From the NCBI GenBank assembly GCA_934047225.1, contig OW203988.1, forward strand, positions 10,884,229-10,948,228: a DNA stretch of 64,000 bases. Direction: 5' to 3'. Shown here piece after piece: positions 20,585 through 32,188 of the stretch (positions are counted from its first letter, which is position 1; each line of letters opens with the position of its first letter). Position numbers and translations under genes: made by a program. This DNA comes from Ypsolopha sequella (lineage: Eukaryota; Arthropoda; Insecta; Lepidoptera; Ypsolophidae). Below the pieces are notes generated by a model that was given only the letters and a program-made list of their open reading frames with translations, searched no databases and was not told the origin of the DNA.

Positions 20585-20804
20585 GTACTGTACCAGGCCA
20601 TTTGAAGGTCGCATCGTGCTTTAAAAAGAGATACTCGGCTACCTTCGGCTTTGTTGAGCGTCATCTCTGTCACACTTGTCAACCCGGTCGTTTAGTCGCT
20701 GACTTGTCAGAGATGACGCTCGCTACAAAGCCGAAAGTAGCCGAAGCTAGCCGAGTATCTCTTTTTAAAGCACGATGCGACCTTCAAATGGCCTGGTACT
20801 GTAC
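20585..20804. mobile_element. Long-hairpin MITE, 220 bp (TIR gtactgtaccaggccatttg)
   Basis: The arms are about 85 bp and nearly perfect: gtaccaggccatttgaaggt, cgcatcgtgctttaaaaaga, gatactcggcta, then the inner cgaagccgaa-type core and catctctg. The loop is about 45 bp. Confidence 0.9.
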
Positions 20805-21226
20805 GTAGTGTAAAAGTACTTACCATTATAGTCACTCGACTTCTTAAAAGTTCTGTTATTTTCGAATATGAGGTCCGCCGTGGCACGAATACAGCACAGA
20901 TGGCACACAATTATCAACTATGTGTATTGGGTATGGTACAGGCCACAAATAAATGCTCGGTGCGTTGTGATCGTTTCCATTTTAACAACGAGCCCCGTGG
21001 AAGACCAGAGACTAAAGTCGATAATGATGAATTGAAAGCTGGTGGAAGCGGATTGATCTCAAACCACATCTGAGTTAGCAGCAGCATTCAACCTAAAATG
21101 ACGAACAGATATTGTCCAATTAGGAAAGAAAAAAATTATACCCAAGTTCACACAGTACTAGGTAGTAGGTGTACCCAATTACACTTACTGAAGGACATCA
21201 GCAAACTCGACGCGACTCGGCTTACC
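20805..21226. other. No gene recognised
   Basis: Short unsupported ORFs only; no terminal repeats seen. Confidence 0.35.
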
Positions 21227-21654
21227 TTAAGGGGCTCCACTATGCTAAACATCAGTTTTGCATTGGATTCAGTTCCGTTAATGTAGATGGTAAAAATTTG
21301 AAAAAAAATATGGCGTGTTTTTTGTCTCAAGACAATTATTAATTACACTTTATAAATAAACATACTATCAAACTTCTTTTAACTATCATACTTTTAAAAA
21401 AGCGTGAATTTCACGTAGAAAGCGATTCAGTTTCCATATTTCAAAACCGATTGAAACGAAACCAACACACACAGATGCTTACTAGCAAAAACCATATTTA
21501 TTACATAAAGAAATCATAGTTAATGTTCTAATGTGGCCGCAATTGCAAAATAACTGAAGTTTTGCGTGCTCGGCATCTGATTAGAGCAGGATAGACATTT
21601 GAAAAACAAAAGCGTTAGAGCAGGACTGAATTTTAGCATTGTGCAGCCCCTTAA
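21227..21654. mobile_element. TIR element flanked by TTAA, about 430 bp
   Basis: The left end ttaaggggctccactatgct and the right end, read in reverse, ttaaggggctgcacaatgct agree at 18 of 20 positions. TTAA at both borders could be a piggyBac-type duplication, or TTA/TAA of a PIF/Harbinger element with GGGG ends. The inside has no transposase. Confidence 0.7.
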
Positions 21655-21880
21655 TTTGTTGAATCGGCACACAGTTGAATTCCGAGAATTCTGAATCAGA
21701 TTGTTACTTGTACTGAAAAGTCCCCTTCTGTTATATACCTTCTAAGTATTACTAACCGGAATAATCAGCGCACTGTAAAGTTTCAGTCTTAAATTGTCAA
21801 TATTTGGTTTTGTCCGTTTCAAATCTCCGTCCGTACAGCTAACATGTACAACTAATGGAACACTTTGTATCCTCTGTTTT

Positions 21881-22704
21881 TAGGGTTCCGTAGTACCTAA
21901 AAGGTACAAAAGGAAACTTTATGGTGAGACTTCGTCGTCTGTCCGTCCGTATGTTACAGCCTCAAAACTTTAGCAACGTCAAAGATAAAGACATGAAATT
22001 TGGCACAAAAATAGCATCAATTTACCCACATACCACGGTGTAAAAAAAAATTTGAAAAACTTGAAATTGTTCAATATATTTCCAAAACAAAAGTAAGAAA
22101 AATTAAAAGTATTATCCTAAAAATACAAAATGGGTATCAAATTGTAGATATTAAAAGGTTGATTGTAAAAGTAAATACTTTTATCATATTTACTGGCACT
22201 GGTTTCGAGAAATCTTTAAAAAACCACAAAAATATGTATGTCCCCCCTTTATCTCCGAAACTGGTAGACCGAAAAATATGAAAAAATATCAATTACAGAT
22301 CATAACTGACGAATTACAGGAAAACTATAGGGATATAAAAAAAGTTGACCACAAATGAGAAATATAAAATAAAGTATTTTATAAAAATACAACATGTATA
22401 TAAAAATACAAATTGAAGGTATTAGAACTCTGATTCTAAAAATATATGGTTTGGCTATATTTAATTGCATCTATTTCGAGAAATCCTTGAAAAACCATAT
22501 AAAAATATATGTCCCCCCCTTATCTCCAAAACTGGTGGACCGAAAAATATAAAAAAAATTATTTTAATATGTGTTTACGTAAAGATTACAGGAAAAATAA
22601 AGCAGTTGAGAAATTCACGAAAAAAAATTACAAAATTAAATTTATCATCCACAATACGGAACCCTAGGTACGCGAGTCTGATTCGCACTTGGCCGGTTTT
22701 TTTT
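21881..22704 (+). repeat. GGTTCCG-family repeat, copy A4, about 820 bp, both ends present
   Basis: It starts tagggttccgtagtacctaa with gtctgtccgtccgtatgt and ends cggaaccctaggtacgcgag plus tctgattcgcacttggccgg and T8. It holds two inner modules with 'cttatctccgaaactggtag' and 'cttatctccaaaactggtgg', against three in copy A3. No coding signal. Confidence 0.85.
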
Positions 22705-22978
22705 GGGATCTAGATACGTGGCAGCGTGTCCAGGGTCGAGCTCGACGAAGAAAAGGCCGAGTCACCAGTATGTTACACGAACTATTTCGAGCTACTTTCA
22801 AGCCCCCCATAAATCATTTCTAATGGATCAATGAAATTTAAATACATGTTAAGGTCCCCGAAAGTACCTAAAATCCTAAATTTCATAAATGAAACTTTAA
22901 TAGTGATTGACATATTCACGTCCAAAAATCATCATTTTTATCACTGACTAACTCACTCAATAAAACCTTAAACACTTA

Positions 22979-23076
22979 CCCTGCGTTCCGAAATAGAATT
23001 ATATCGCTAAAATCGATTACGAAAGTATGAAGTGAATGGCTTATGATCCATTTTAAATCTATTACGGACCGCAGGG
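22979..23076. mobile_element. 98-bp MITE (TIR ccctgcg-tccgaaata), copy 1
   Basis: ccctgcgttccgaaatagaa and, in reverse, ccctgcggtccgtaatagat border a core with cgctaaaatcgattacgaaa and gtatgaagtgaatggcttat. The copy at 47318-47414 is nearly identical through the whole length. Confidence 0.88.
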
Positions 23077-23489
23077 TTCGTTATACACTTGAGTGAATAC
23101 AAAGGGAAAATTAAGAAAATTACTTATATTCAATTATTGGAGAAGTTATTAAAGACTACTTGATTAGACCCTTGGATATATAGAGTTTAATAGGTCGTAA
23201 GTGTCAAGTTAAATTGGTCTATAATAACTGTACGTGGAACAAAATTCGTGTTTATGTACGGGACTCAAATTGCACGAGTCTAATTACATTTGCGCGGATG
23301 AAACCGCGAGAAAAGGCTATTAAAATATGTATAAGTTTTTAAATTCAACTTTACATATTGATATCCCACCAAAGACATAAATGTGTAAAAGTGGAAGGCA
23401 GTGCGGGTTTATAGGCTTCGCAAAAAAAAATATCCAGATCAATTTGCCGATGTTTATGGATGTTCCTTCAGTCGTAACTGCAATAATGT

Positions 23490-23960
23490 ACAACTTGTTT
23501 CAAAAGAAAGTTTGTTAGGGTCCTGGCAAGTTCTCACAGCTAAAGTTCAATTAAAAGGTTACATCATACATGTACCAATAATTGACTGTGAAAACTTGCC
23601 AAGTTCTATTCTATACAGTGTGGAAAAAATTCAAGGGCCCTGGAGGGGAACTACCTTAAATCCTTTAGTTAGGTCATTTTACTGAAAGGAAACATTCCTT
23701 TATTTTTTTAAATAAACAAAACTGCATTCAAAGATCTTTTAAAATTTGCTTGTCTCAACCGGGGACTGAACCAACTAAAAATAAAAAAATAAACCCTCGC
23801 TATTTTATTATACAAATTGGTAGGATTACTGTTCAGGATAAAATTTGTCTAATAAACATTTAGTCTTACACTCATCTGTTGTACGAGATATCCATGAAAT
23901 TGAATATTTATTACAAGTTCTTATTAACAATACCTAGTACTGTTCACTTGTAAAATTTGA
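23490..23960 (+). repeat. Left arm of a 3.2-kb inverted repeat
   Basis: The block from gaaagtttgttagggtcctg, through gggccctggaggggaactac, ctttagttaggtcattttac and tgaaaggaaacattccttta, to tattaacaatacctagtact recurs inverted at 26265-26625. This arm keeps about 80-100 bp (around 23510-23610) that the right arm lacks. A 94-codon frame at 23401-23685 overlaps it but matches no family known to me. Confidence 0.8.
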
Positions 23961-24617
23961 AATTCGAACGTATACTTTTATCGATTTTTAGAATGTTGAA
24001 AGCATGAACCTAATACCCTAACAGGACTGAGTACTTGTTTCAAAAAACGTGAAGAACGAGAAGTCATACTAGATTATTTCATCTCTGTCTAAGTAGGGTA
24101 ACCATATTTAAAAATAATTGATTGAGACCACGTGTAGTAAAAACCGTATTCAAAACATTTATTTTATTGGTTTAAAGTCTTCTGCTTTAAAATGGCGGCT
24201 GCAGACTACTGGATTTTTGCACTTTACTTCGTTTCCTAAAACTTCTAACCATTTTCTTCGGATATTTTCAGTTTTTGGAAGACTGTAATGTAAAACCCAA
24301 TATCATGGTTACTCTATCGGTATCAATGTATACATGTATCATTTCTCCGAGAAAACGTTGTAATTATGCCTTACCTATGAAACGATATCCCACAATTCCC
24401 AAAAATTTGGCTTCTGCAGCCCTTCACGCTGCATGCTTTAACCATTTTTGAAAAAAATTATTAATTTTACAATTTAGTTTTCAAATGTCACGGCCGTGGC
24501 GCCATTTTTAGATAAAAGGGTTACCAGTTTGCAAGCATAAAAATAATCCCAACTTTATTATGGAATGATTGATCTTACATTTACGGATAAAACTAAATGT
24601 AAAACATAAATAAACCT

Positions 24618-24950
24618 AACAAAAAAATAGTAACGGACTTCAAATGTAACTGCAGCCATTCGCTAAAAAGCTTAAAATAATTATAAAATGACCGATGGTA
24701 CCGAAATAACACTCTTTCCGCCTTCTTTCTTCCTGAAAAATATGTTCTCTAGAAGTCGGCGCTCTTATATTGGTTTCTGTGTTGCTATAACCAAGGGAAC
24801 GCGGTGACTTTTAAAGAACATATTTTTGAGGAACAAAGAAGTCGGAAAAAGTGTTATTTCAGTACCATCGGTCATTTTATAATTATTTTTAACTTTTTTG
24901 CGAATGGCTGCAGTTACATTTAAAGTCGGTTACTATTTTTTGTTAAAAGT
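24618..24950. mobile_element. MITE family 2, full foldback copy
   Basis: Left aaaaaatagtaacggacttc plus aaatgtaactgcagccattc and aatgaccgatggtaccgaaa is mirrored by gtaccatcggtcattttata, gcgaatggctgcagttacat and aagtcggttactattttttg. It sits in the space between the two arms of the 3.2-kb inverted repeat. Confidence 0.82.
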
Positions 24951-25064
24951 TTATTATTTTACATTTTTTAGTGTTGACGGGTCAAATTGTGTAATGTGGA
25001 TAGTTCTTGTAAACGCGCTGTTGATATAGAACGAAGGACAAGTAATAATTGGTTATATTTAATA

Positions 25065-25570
25065 AATACCCTGTAATCAGCACCCTAATACAAACTGATT
25101 GCCGTAATCTCAAGTTATGTGCTGTCACCCGTTGAGGAGTTCTATGGTAATGAGGCCAAGATCAAAGTTCAGGTGGAGAAATTACAATTTACAAGTAGTA
25201 CTCGGCAATCACTATCCTAATACAAAGCGATTGCCTTAATCTTGAGTGGTATGCTGTCTTTCGTTAAGGAGTTCTATGGTGGTGAAGCCAGGATGGAAGG
25301 TCAGGTGGGTATTGTGATAATTTCCAAGAAATGCCCGACAATCAGCACCCTACCAAAGTGATTGCCGCAATCTCGAGTTAAGTGCTCTCATTCGTTAAAG
25401 AGTTCTATGGTAATGACTTAATAAGACCAGGATCGAAGGTCAGGTGGAAGATTGACAATTTCCAAGTAATACTCTGCGATTAACATCGTAGTACAAAGCG
25501 ATTTCCTTAATATCAAGTGGTACGCTGTTACTTTCTGAGGCGTTCCACTGCCTATCTCTGAAAACTTTCA
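25065..25570. repeat. Tandem array, about four units of 125-140 bp
   Basis: Each unit carries 'aatcagcacccta' or a variant, 'caaagcgattgcc-taat', 'aagtggtatgctgtc', 'gttaaggagttctatggtaa' and 'ggaaggtcaggtgg'. Units start near 25075, 25206, 25340 and 25478; the last is broken. They are diverged (roughly 70-85 percent by eye). No ORF runs through the array. Confidence 0.75.
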
Positions 25571-26264
25571 TCAGATCATGGTCAATCTTAAAATGGGACC
25601 TACCTTGAAGAAAATTTTTCCAAACAAAAAAAGAATCATTCAATTCAGTTCAGAATTGACGGAGATAAGGAATAACATACCCCAAAAAAAATACAGTCGA
25701 ATTGAGATCCTCCTCTTTTTTTCAAGTCGATTAAAAAAAAGAAATGTCATGAACAAGTATTTACTAAAAGCTAAATACTATAAAGTCGTTGAAAAACTAA
25801 ATCGTGAAAAACTCAAGCCTACCATCGCAATTTGTTTTTTTTGTGATGGCAACTGTGCGAGTAGGACACGGGCATCGACTGTGTGTTGTCCCGCTCGGCA
25901 CGTTTTCTCTAGTTGATTATGTCATAATAAAATAACTTTTAACTGTATGAAATAGAGTCTATTTTTCTACGCGTAACATCCTTCAGTGCACAATCCAGTT
26001 TAGGTATACATCCATGGTTGAAAGTTATCGTTTGAACTAAAAATTTGTTGCTCCACGTTGCAAAAAAAAATACGTTCCCTTTTAAACTTTTCGTCAGTAC
26101 GCCTAGTGCAAGAAGGAATTGTGCTGTGCATAGATTTATTATAACCATTTGTTATCAAAGTCTTCAACAAGGTATAACATTAGCAAGCTTGTACTTCATA
26201 CGATGTCTTTGGATGTAAGAGAGATAATAAAATTATAACGTGTCATTTACTTGTTGCAAGTTAA
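25571..26264. other. No gene recognised
   Basis: A 112-codon frame at 25578-25916 is Lys-rich with A and T runs and looks non-coding. Nothing else can be named. Confidence 0.35.
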
Positions 26265-26625
26265 CAGTACTAGGTATTGTTAATAAAGAACTTGTAATAA
26301 ATATTTAATTTCATGGGTATCTTGTACAACAGATGAGTGTAAGACCAAATGTTTATGAGACAAATTTTATCCTGAACAATAATCCTATCGATTCGTATAA
26401 TAAAATAGCGAGGGTTTTTTTTTAATTTTAGTTGGTTCAATTCCCCGGGTGAGACAAGCAAATTTCAGAATATCTTTGAATGCAGTTTTTTTTCTTTTCA
26501 AAATAAAGGAATGTTTCCTTTCAGTAAAATGAGCTAACTAAAGGATTTAAGGTAGTTCCCCTCCAGGGCCCTTAAATTTTTTCCACCCTGTATATTCTGT
26601 AGCAGGAACCCTAACAAACTTTCTG
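26265..26625 (-). repeat. Right arm of the 3.2-kb inverted repeat
   Basis: It is the reverse complement of 23490-23960 with an internal deletion. Shared words, read here, are agtactaggtattgttaata, atttcatgg, gagacaagcaaattt, ggaatgtttcctttcagtaa and ttccc-ctccagggccctt. Confidence 0.8.
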
Positions 26626-26704
26626 AAGCACGTCGGCACCCAATTCGATCTTAATTCTTTTTTTTTGTGGATTATAAATACGTATGTACTCGTTTTAATA
26701 ATAA

Positions 26705-26981
26705 AACCGGCCAAGTGCAAGTCGGACTCGCGCACGAAGGGTTCCGTACCTATAAAAACGGCCAAAAAAAACATGTCTGTTGTATGGGAGCCCCCTTAAA
26801 TATTTATTTTATTTTGTTGTTTAGTATTTGTTGTTATAGCGGCAACAGAAATACATCATCTGTGAAAATTTCAACTGTCTAACTATCACGGTTCATTAGA
26901 TACAGACTGGTGACAGACTGACAGTGAAGTCTTAGTAATAGGGTCCTGTTGGTTACCCTTTGGATACGGAACCCTAAAAAA
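26705..26981 (-). repeat. GGTTCCG-family repeat, subfamily B, copy 1
   Basis: Read on the minus strand it starts ttagggttccgtatccaaag, has a 'ggaccctattacta' block and a 'gctataacaacaaatact' block, and ends cgcgcgagtccgacttgcac plus ttggccggttt. It is about 280 bp. The sister copy is at 58825-59116 on the plus strand. Confidence 0.85.
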
Positions 26982-27395
26982 AGAGTCAGCACTTACTCGG
27001 CGAACGGATCTATTCATTCATTTTCTTCATGAATAAACTGATCGAAGGACGATCACGAATCGTGTGCAGCAGGGAATTCGCTCCATAAAATAAATAGAAG
27101 TACTTACCTAATTAAATATTCCATAAAAAGAAGTTTTGAATTTTCCTAGATAGAATGGCAATTTCATATAGGTACCTAATAAATAGCCACTTGTTAGTAT
27201 CAAATTTTGACATAAGGTGGAGATTTGAGATGTATACAAATTAAAATATAATGAATTTTTGATTTCAGAGTTCCAACTCCACCACCATATAGACGGTATG
27301 TATGGACGGGACTGAAGTTTTTATTATACTTTTGGATCTTCAGTATACTTTTTAGATTTTTATTTGGATGAACATTAAATCAGAATACATTTTAG
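26982..27395. other. No gene recognised
   Basis: AT-rich DNA between the B-type repeat and the LINE remnant; no supported feature. Confidence 0.35.
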
Positions 27396-29115
27396 ATACA
27401 TTTTCGCTTTATTAATAATATCCCTAGATTAAATAATAAAGGACTAAGTACGGAACCCTGAGGGAGGCCTTTCCAAATGTTTCTGTTAGCGATAACTTTC
27501 TCATTTTATCTTAAATTTATTTTACGGCTACCTAACCATTAAATTGCATGTAAAGAGTACTAGCTTCACCGGAATGTTCAGCTAGGGCAGTTTGTCTCTG
27601 AGCACAGTCTGTACTGCACAGAAATTAGCACATTACTACAAGCAGAAGTGATATCTAGGAAAGCCCTGACAAAGAAAATGCAATTTGTACGTCTGTGTAC
27701 AGTATAGAATGACTTCCACTGACGCTTTTACCTTTCCTAAACCCCTCTGTGTGTCCCGCAAAATTCTCTGATTTTCGACAATCCAGTCACGTCTATTTTT
27801 TATTAGATGGTCTGCAATTTTGCATAGGTTCTTTGCAGAGTTTTGAGATAGCAATAACTATCTGCTATCTCCATTGATCAGGAATTTTACCGTCATTAAA
27901 CATGGCATTAATTAAGGAAAGGTAATAAATATGGCACTCGTTTGGAGCATTAATGATGAAGAAGTACGGTATGCCATCCCTCCCTGTTTAAAGCTTTGGT
28001 ACAGTCTTCATCCCACCAAGGGGGAGGAGGATGTTTACGTGGTGGTTTTTAAAAAGAATAGCCTGTTTGGCAGCTGAGTGCATGGAGGAAGTGAAACTTT
28101 CATAACATTCCTGGACATTGGTTAATGGATAAACATGGAAAGTAAATTAATACTGTTTTAAAGAGTTGATGTATAGTTGGACCAATTAGCGCTAGCTACT
28201 CGATATTTTAGTAGAGGGTAAATTTAAATTTAGGTCTGGCTGACGGGAATGAAATTAGGATTAGAAAATGGTCACTCCCATAAGTAAAAGGTTCTACATC
28301 GCAGGTTAATACTGAAGCTAACGAAGGTGGACAAATTGATAAATAACAGGAGATAGATTTTGAAGCGGGGATGTTCGACGAGTAGGACGGCCGTCGTTTA
28401 AAATGCATAGATTCAAATCGTCAATCAAATCAACTAATTTTCTCCCTGGAGAATCACATATTAGATATAATCTCCCATAGTAAGAAGAGATGTTGGGAGC
28501 GAGCTTATTATGTTTTGAAGATTATTTAAGTAGAAGTTTTCGGATCTGGAAGGTAAATTACTAAGTACTAAGGATATAGAACTCCAAAACTGTTTGTTTG
28601 TTTGTGGCAACAGCGTTAATATTGCTGTTATATTGTGATACTTAAATAAATACGGGAATACAGACTACCATTCCTAATTAAAATTGCAGTAACATCATGA
28701 CCGTCTCCAATTCTCCAGTAGTTCAGAGAGGATGACGACTTTTTCAGCAGCGATGGACGGTAAAGATGAGGTAATATTCAAGGACAGGATATTTATCAGA
28801 GATTCAAGAAGCTTGACTAACTGATCAAATGCATTGGAATGCGTTGGGGGAGACTGGGAGAGAGCACAGCCATTTTGGGGAGTAGGGGGAGTGAAGCTGT
28901 TAACGATAACTGGTGACTTTTTCTGTCAAAGCCGTGTTGAAAGGCGCCTCTTTGTTTGGGTTGAGAGAAAACAGTCTTACGGTATGACCTCCGAGAAGAA
29001 GACTGTTGCTGTTGACCAATTTGTTGTGATTGGGATGTCTGCGATGGGCGGGTGAGAACAAAGACAATATAACCACTTGGTGAGAACTGACGCATATGAG
29101 CGGCGTTCACATGGG
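27396..29115 (-). pseudogene. Decayed non-LTR retrotransposon (Jockey/R1-like): ORF1 end, endonuclease and part of RT
   Basis: All pieces lie in order on the minus strand. Positions 29110-28817 give a Gln/Ser-rich segment (QSQQIGQQQQSSSRRS), followed by FDQLVKLLESLINILSLN near 28810-28755, typical of the end of a LINE ORF1. Positions 28408-28208 hold YGSDHFLILISF, the SDH motif of the AP-like endonuclease. Positions 27854-27636 hold RDTQRGLGKVKASVEVI, the RT finger motif. Positions 27470-27410 hold IWKGLPQGSVLSPLLFN, a hallmark RT motif. Stops and frameshifts separate the pieces and the YADD block is absent, so the copy is truncated inside RT and inactive. The clade is uncertain. Confidence 0.85.
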
Positions 29116-29281
29116 TGCTTTTGTGAAGTTCCTTGGTTGGAATGAAATTGATTCCAGAGTCATCATGAGTTTTATTGTTTTTTTAACCTCGTTTTTCAAT
29201 CTGAAAACGCCGTTTTCCATAGACAATTAAAATGTTGCCCGCTAACTAGAAACAAACGAGTTTTGAGATTTTGGTTGTATA

Positions 29282-30423
29282 GGTGTACCAGAATCTCATG
29301 GCATTTAAAAAATAAACAAAAAATAGATTTGTATATGGCAATGTCACAGTGTCACCTGTCAAATCAAAGAACGAAAGCTGCTGAGATTTTGTGATTATCT
29401 TCTTACAATTGGTTGTTTTTGTGAAAATGTCGAAAAAGCCACTTCGATCTCAAGCGAGAAATATTGTTTTCAATGTTTATCGTAAAATAAAGGAAGAAGA
29501 AGGCGTTAATCAAACTCAATCATCTATTTTAAAGCGCGTGGTAAAGTTGACCGGTAAGTTGGAGTGAGTTGTTTTGATACTTTTAGTTTTATTTTTCTTA
29601 GATACTTAATTGTGACTTCTTTATAGGGGTTTTAATTGAATTCTATGTCCTTTTATTTTATACTATAAAATAAATTAGTAAACAAAGTGATTTATGATTT
29701 TTTTATTTTTCATTCTTTCATACACATAACTAATTGGGTATGTTTTATCAATTACCTAATTAAAGAATTTTAAATGACCTAATAAATAATATTTATTCCT
29801 AAAATAGTAGACCTCTCACCTAAATTTAATCACCAAATAATATCCAAACGCTTACCTTAATATTAATTAAGAATCACTTTGAAATAATATCAATCATCAA
29901 ATACCTGTATTAGGTTTCAAAGTAATAGAAGTGTTACCAAAATTTAATCACCAAAAAACGTTTACGTAAAATAACTCTGTAAAAATTATGACGGTCGCTT
30001 CGCTACGCTCCGCTTCGCTCGGCTCCCCAAATTTATTTAAAATATATAAACCTAACACGCTCCTTCTCGCTCCGCTCGTTGTCGCATCTATTTTTTGACT
30101 TTTGGTGTAAGATTTTCGATTTCATACTTTACGACCTGCCCAATTCTACGAATTTTTTACGCATTTTTTCATAGCATTAAGGAACGGATCTATTTATTTG
30201 TAATTAGTATTGCGTATTAGTAATTAGTATTGAGTATTGCAGATAAGTGACAAATCTAAATTTAGGTGACAGAAAATATTGTACTCTAACTAATATACTT
30301 CATGTTCATTAATACTAGACCTAAATAAAAATTAAACAGTATCAAGATCGTTTAATCCAATTTCCCCAGTATTGCACACCACAAAATTTTATTTCCCCAT
30401 TTGCCATGAGATTCTGGTAGACC
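29282..30423 (+). mobile_element. 1.14-kb TIR element carrying one helix-turn-helix exon
   Basis: The 22-bp ends ggtgtaccagaatctcatgg-ca (29282-29303) and the reverse of tgccatgagattctggtaga-cc (30402-30423) differ at one base. A 2- or 3-bp A/T duplication is possible (ta/tt outside). Inside are an ATG exon (29427-29553), a long AT-rich middle and the CG-rich 'cgctccgcttcgctcgg' block (30001-30030). It looks like an internally deleted DNA transposon that kept only the first exon of its transposase. Confidence 0.78.
29427..29553 (+). pseudogene. First coding exon of a DDE-type transposase (N-terminal HTH)
   Basis: The ATG opens 42 codons plus one base, then a good donor (accg-gtaagt). The peptide starts MSKKPLRSQARNIVFNVYRK and goes on to an Asn/Gln/Ser stretch and LKRVVKLT. 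N-termini of this type, with an Arg-rich start and a first helix containing 'NVY', are known to me from IS630/Tc1-like DDE_3 transposon genes of insects. No later exon was found before the right TIR, so the gene is a remnant. A DDE_3 catalytic fragment (IDNAPYH) of perhaps the same family lies at 50217. Confidence 0.55.
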
Positions 30424-30889
30424 TTATAATACTTCGAAATCTTCGTGTCGTAACAGAATTTTCCGGTATTTTCGTTTTCTTTGAACTATTGTAGTATTTA
30501 CCTATACACATAATCGTAGAAATAGGACATACATCCTCTTTGAAAATACACTTAGGTACTTAGATTGTGTTCTCCATCGCGCGTTCTGTTTAGGCTTAAA
30601 CTATAAGGATGTGGTGACGTGGGACACGAAGAGTTCATTTGCGCATCCAGCCCGCTTATTTTTACGATATTTTATCTATTTATCGGCTTAGATAGTTACT
30701 TCAGAATTTAAATACCTACGCATTTACAAGTGCAGAGTAGAAGATTCAAAATAAATTGCGTAAATGTATGGGGCAGCCTGATTTTGCAATGTAATTGCAC
30801 TTTTTTTTTGAAACAACGTATTTGGTGCTGGCGAACTCAAACAGCTGCAGCCAGTAATAATCACTGATATATTATAATAATTAGAAAAT
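30424..30889. other. No gene recognised
   Basis: AT-rich DNA without supported ORFs or repeats. Confidence 0.35.
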
Positions 30890-31323
30890 AGTAGTTTATG
30901 CTACAAGGGCGAAAAGGAATAAATTACGAGGACGATTTAAAACACGAGCGTAGCGAGTGTGTTAAACGTAACCGAGTAATTTATTGCTCTTACGCCCGTG
31001 TATCATATTACGTTTTTCAATGCATAGTGTGAGGAAATAAAACAAATAATAACAAAAGAAAACAATTTAATTATTAAAGCTGAAAGTTACATTGTTACAA
31101 TTTTGCAAGTTATGATTGGCTCAATAGGCTGTACAGAGCTGTTAAACAGTGGGGAAAAAAGTAAGTATAACGTTTATGGTACACAGGAAAGGTTGCAAGT
31201 TAGTCAACTTCTCGTAAATAAATTTAAAAAATCAATAAATAAAGCCCTAGGGCAAAATAATCGACTTTCTGTTCGGTTTTGATGCATAAAAAGTGGGCCT
31301 TTACGAGCACTTGCATTGAAAAT
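30890..31323. repeat. Dispersed repeat 'aaaacacgagcgtagcgagtg', copy 2
   Basis: It matches 16168-16550 in the same orientation. It has an extra A/T-rich stretch (aacaaaagaaaacaatttaa, 31050-31070) and a few substitutions. Confidence 0.8.
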
Positions 31324-31402
31324 ATATTTTAGGATATCTGTGCCAATAATGTACGCTCTCGGAACTCATGTACATTTACATGATTTACAGGCCGTGCATT
31401 AC

Positions 31403-31993
31403 TTAGGCTACGTTTCAGAACGTGTGATCTTCGTGCGAAATTTCACTCGTTTTTAAGAAAGAGACAGAGCTATATACTAGAAAGAGAAAGAAAGATCTGG
31501 TTTTGAAACGCTTGCGAGTGATTCCCGTGAGAAAAGCGTTTTGAAACGGTCTGGAGTGACACACGTCAAGTAAATACATAACCTCAAATCAAAATAAATA
31601 AATTAAGTAAAGTACCTAAATACCTATTGCTTTTAATATGGATGGCATTGCAACCTTTGCATTTGCAAGCCATAATCCTGTCGAAGCAGTTTCGAAACAT
31701 TTTCCCGTATTCGTACGGAAATGTTGAATTCTATTTTCAAAAATTGTCCGAATCCCGAGAAAACTCCGAAATGACAACTGTCAGGCGAATTTTAACGGTA
31801 CCCAAACAGAGTTAGAAATCGCACTTGTCAGTGCGATATTCACATTTCCCGAAAGCGTTTCTAAACACTTAGCGCAACTGTCAGGTAACAGTTCGTTTAC
31901 CCTCGGTTTCACTCGGGTCGATTTTTGAACGATGCAGGGTAAAATTCGCATCGCTCCGAGTGATAATCACACGTTACGAAACGTACCCTTAGT
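31403..31993. mobile_element. PIF/Harbinger-like MITE upstream of Zmat2, flanked by TTA
   Basis: The ends ggctacgtttcagaacgtgt and, in reverse, gggtacgtttcgtaacgtgt match at most positions and are bordered by TTA on both sides. Three-base TTA duplications and GG-starting ends are typical of PIF/Harbinger. The inside has no transposase. Its right end lies about 195 bp before the Zmat2 start codon. Confidence 0.7.
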
Positions 31994-32188
31994 TGCGCAT
32001 TTGCATTACTGGACGTACATAATTTGGTGTTGGTTGTGTCAAAGAGTAAGGGTCGTGTATTATAGGGACCCAATTTTTAATTTTCGTTCGTCAACATCAA
32101 GTTATATTTTTAATTTTTATTTCATTAATAATTTCTGCCGCCCGTGCTTGTTCATAACGTTTGTATTTGTAAAAATCAGCCTTACACG

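Noticed and set aside
25065..25570. A CRISPR array
   Set aside because: Units are about 130 bp, diverged and without constant short repeats and spacers, and the host is a eukaryote.
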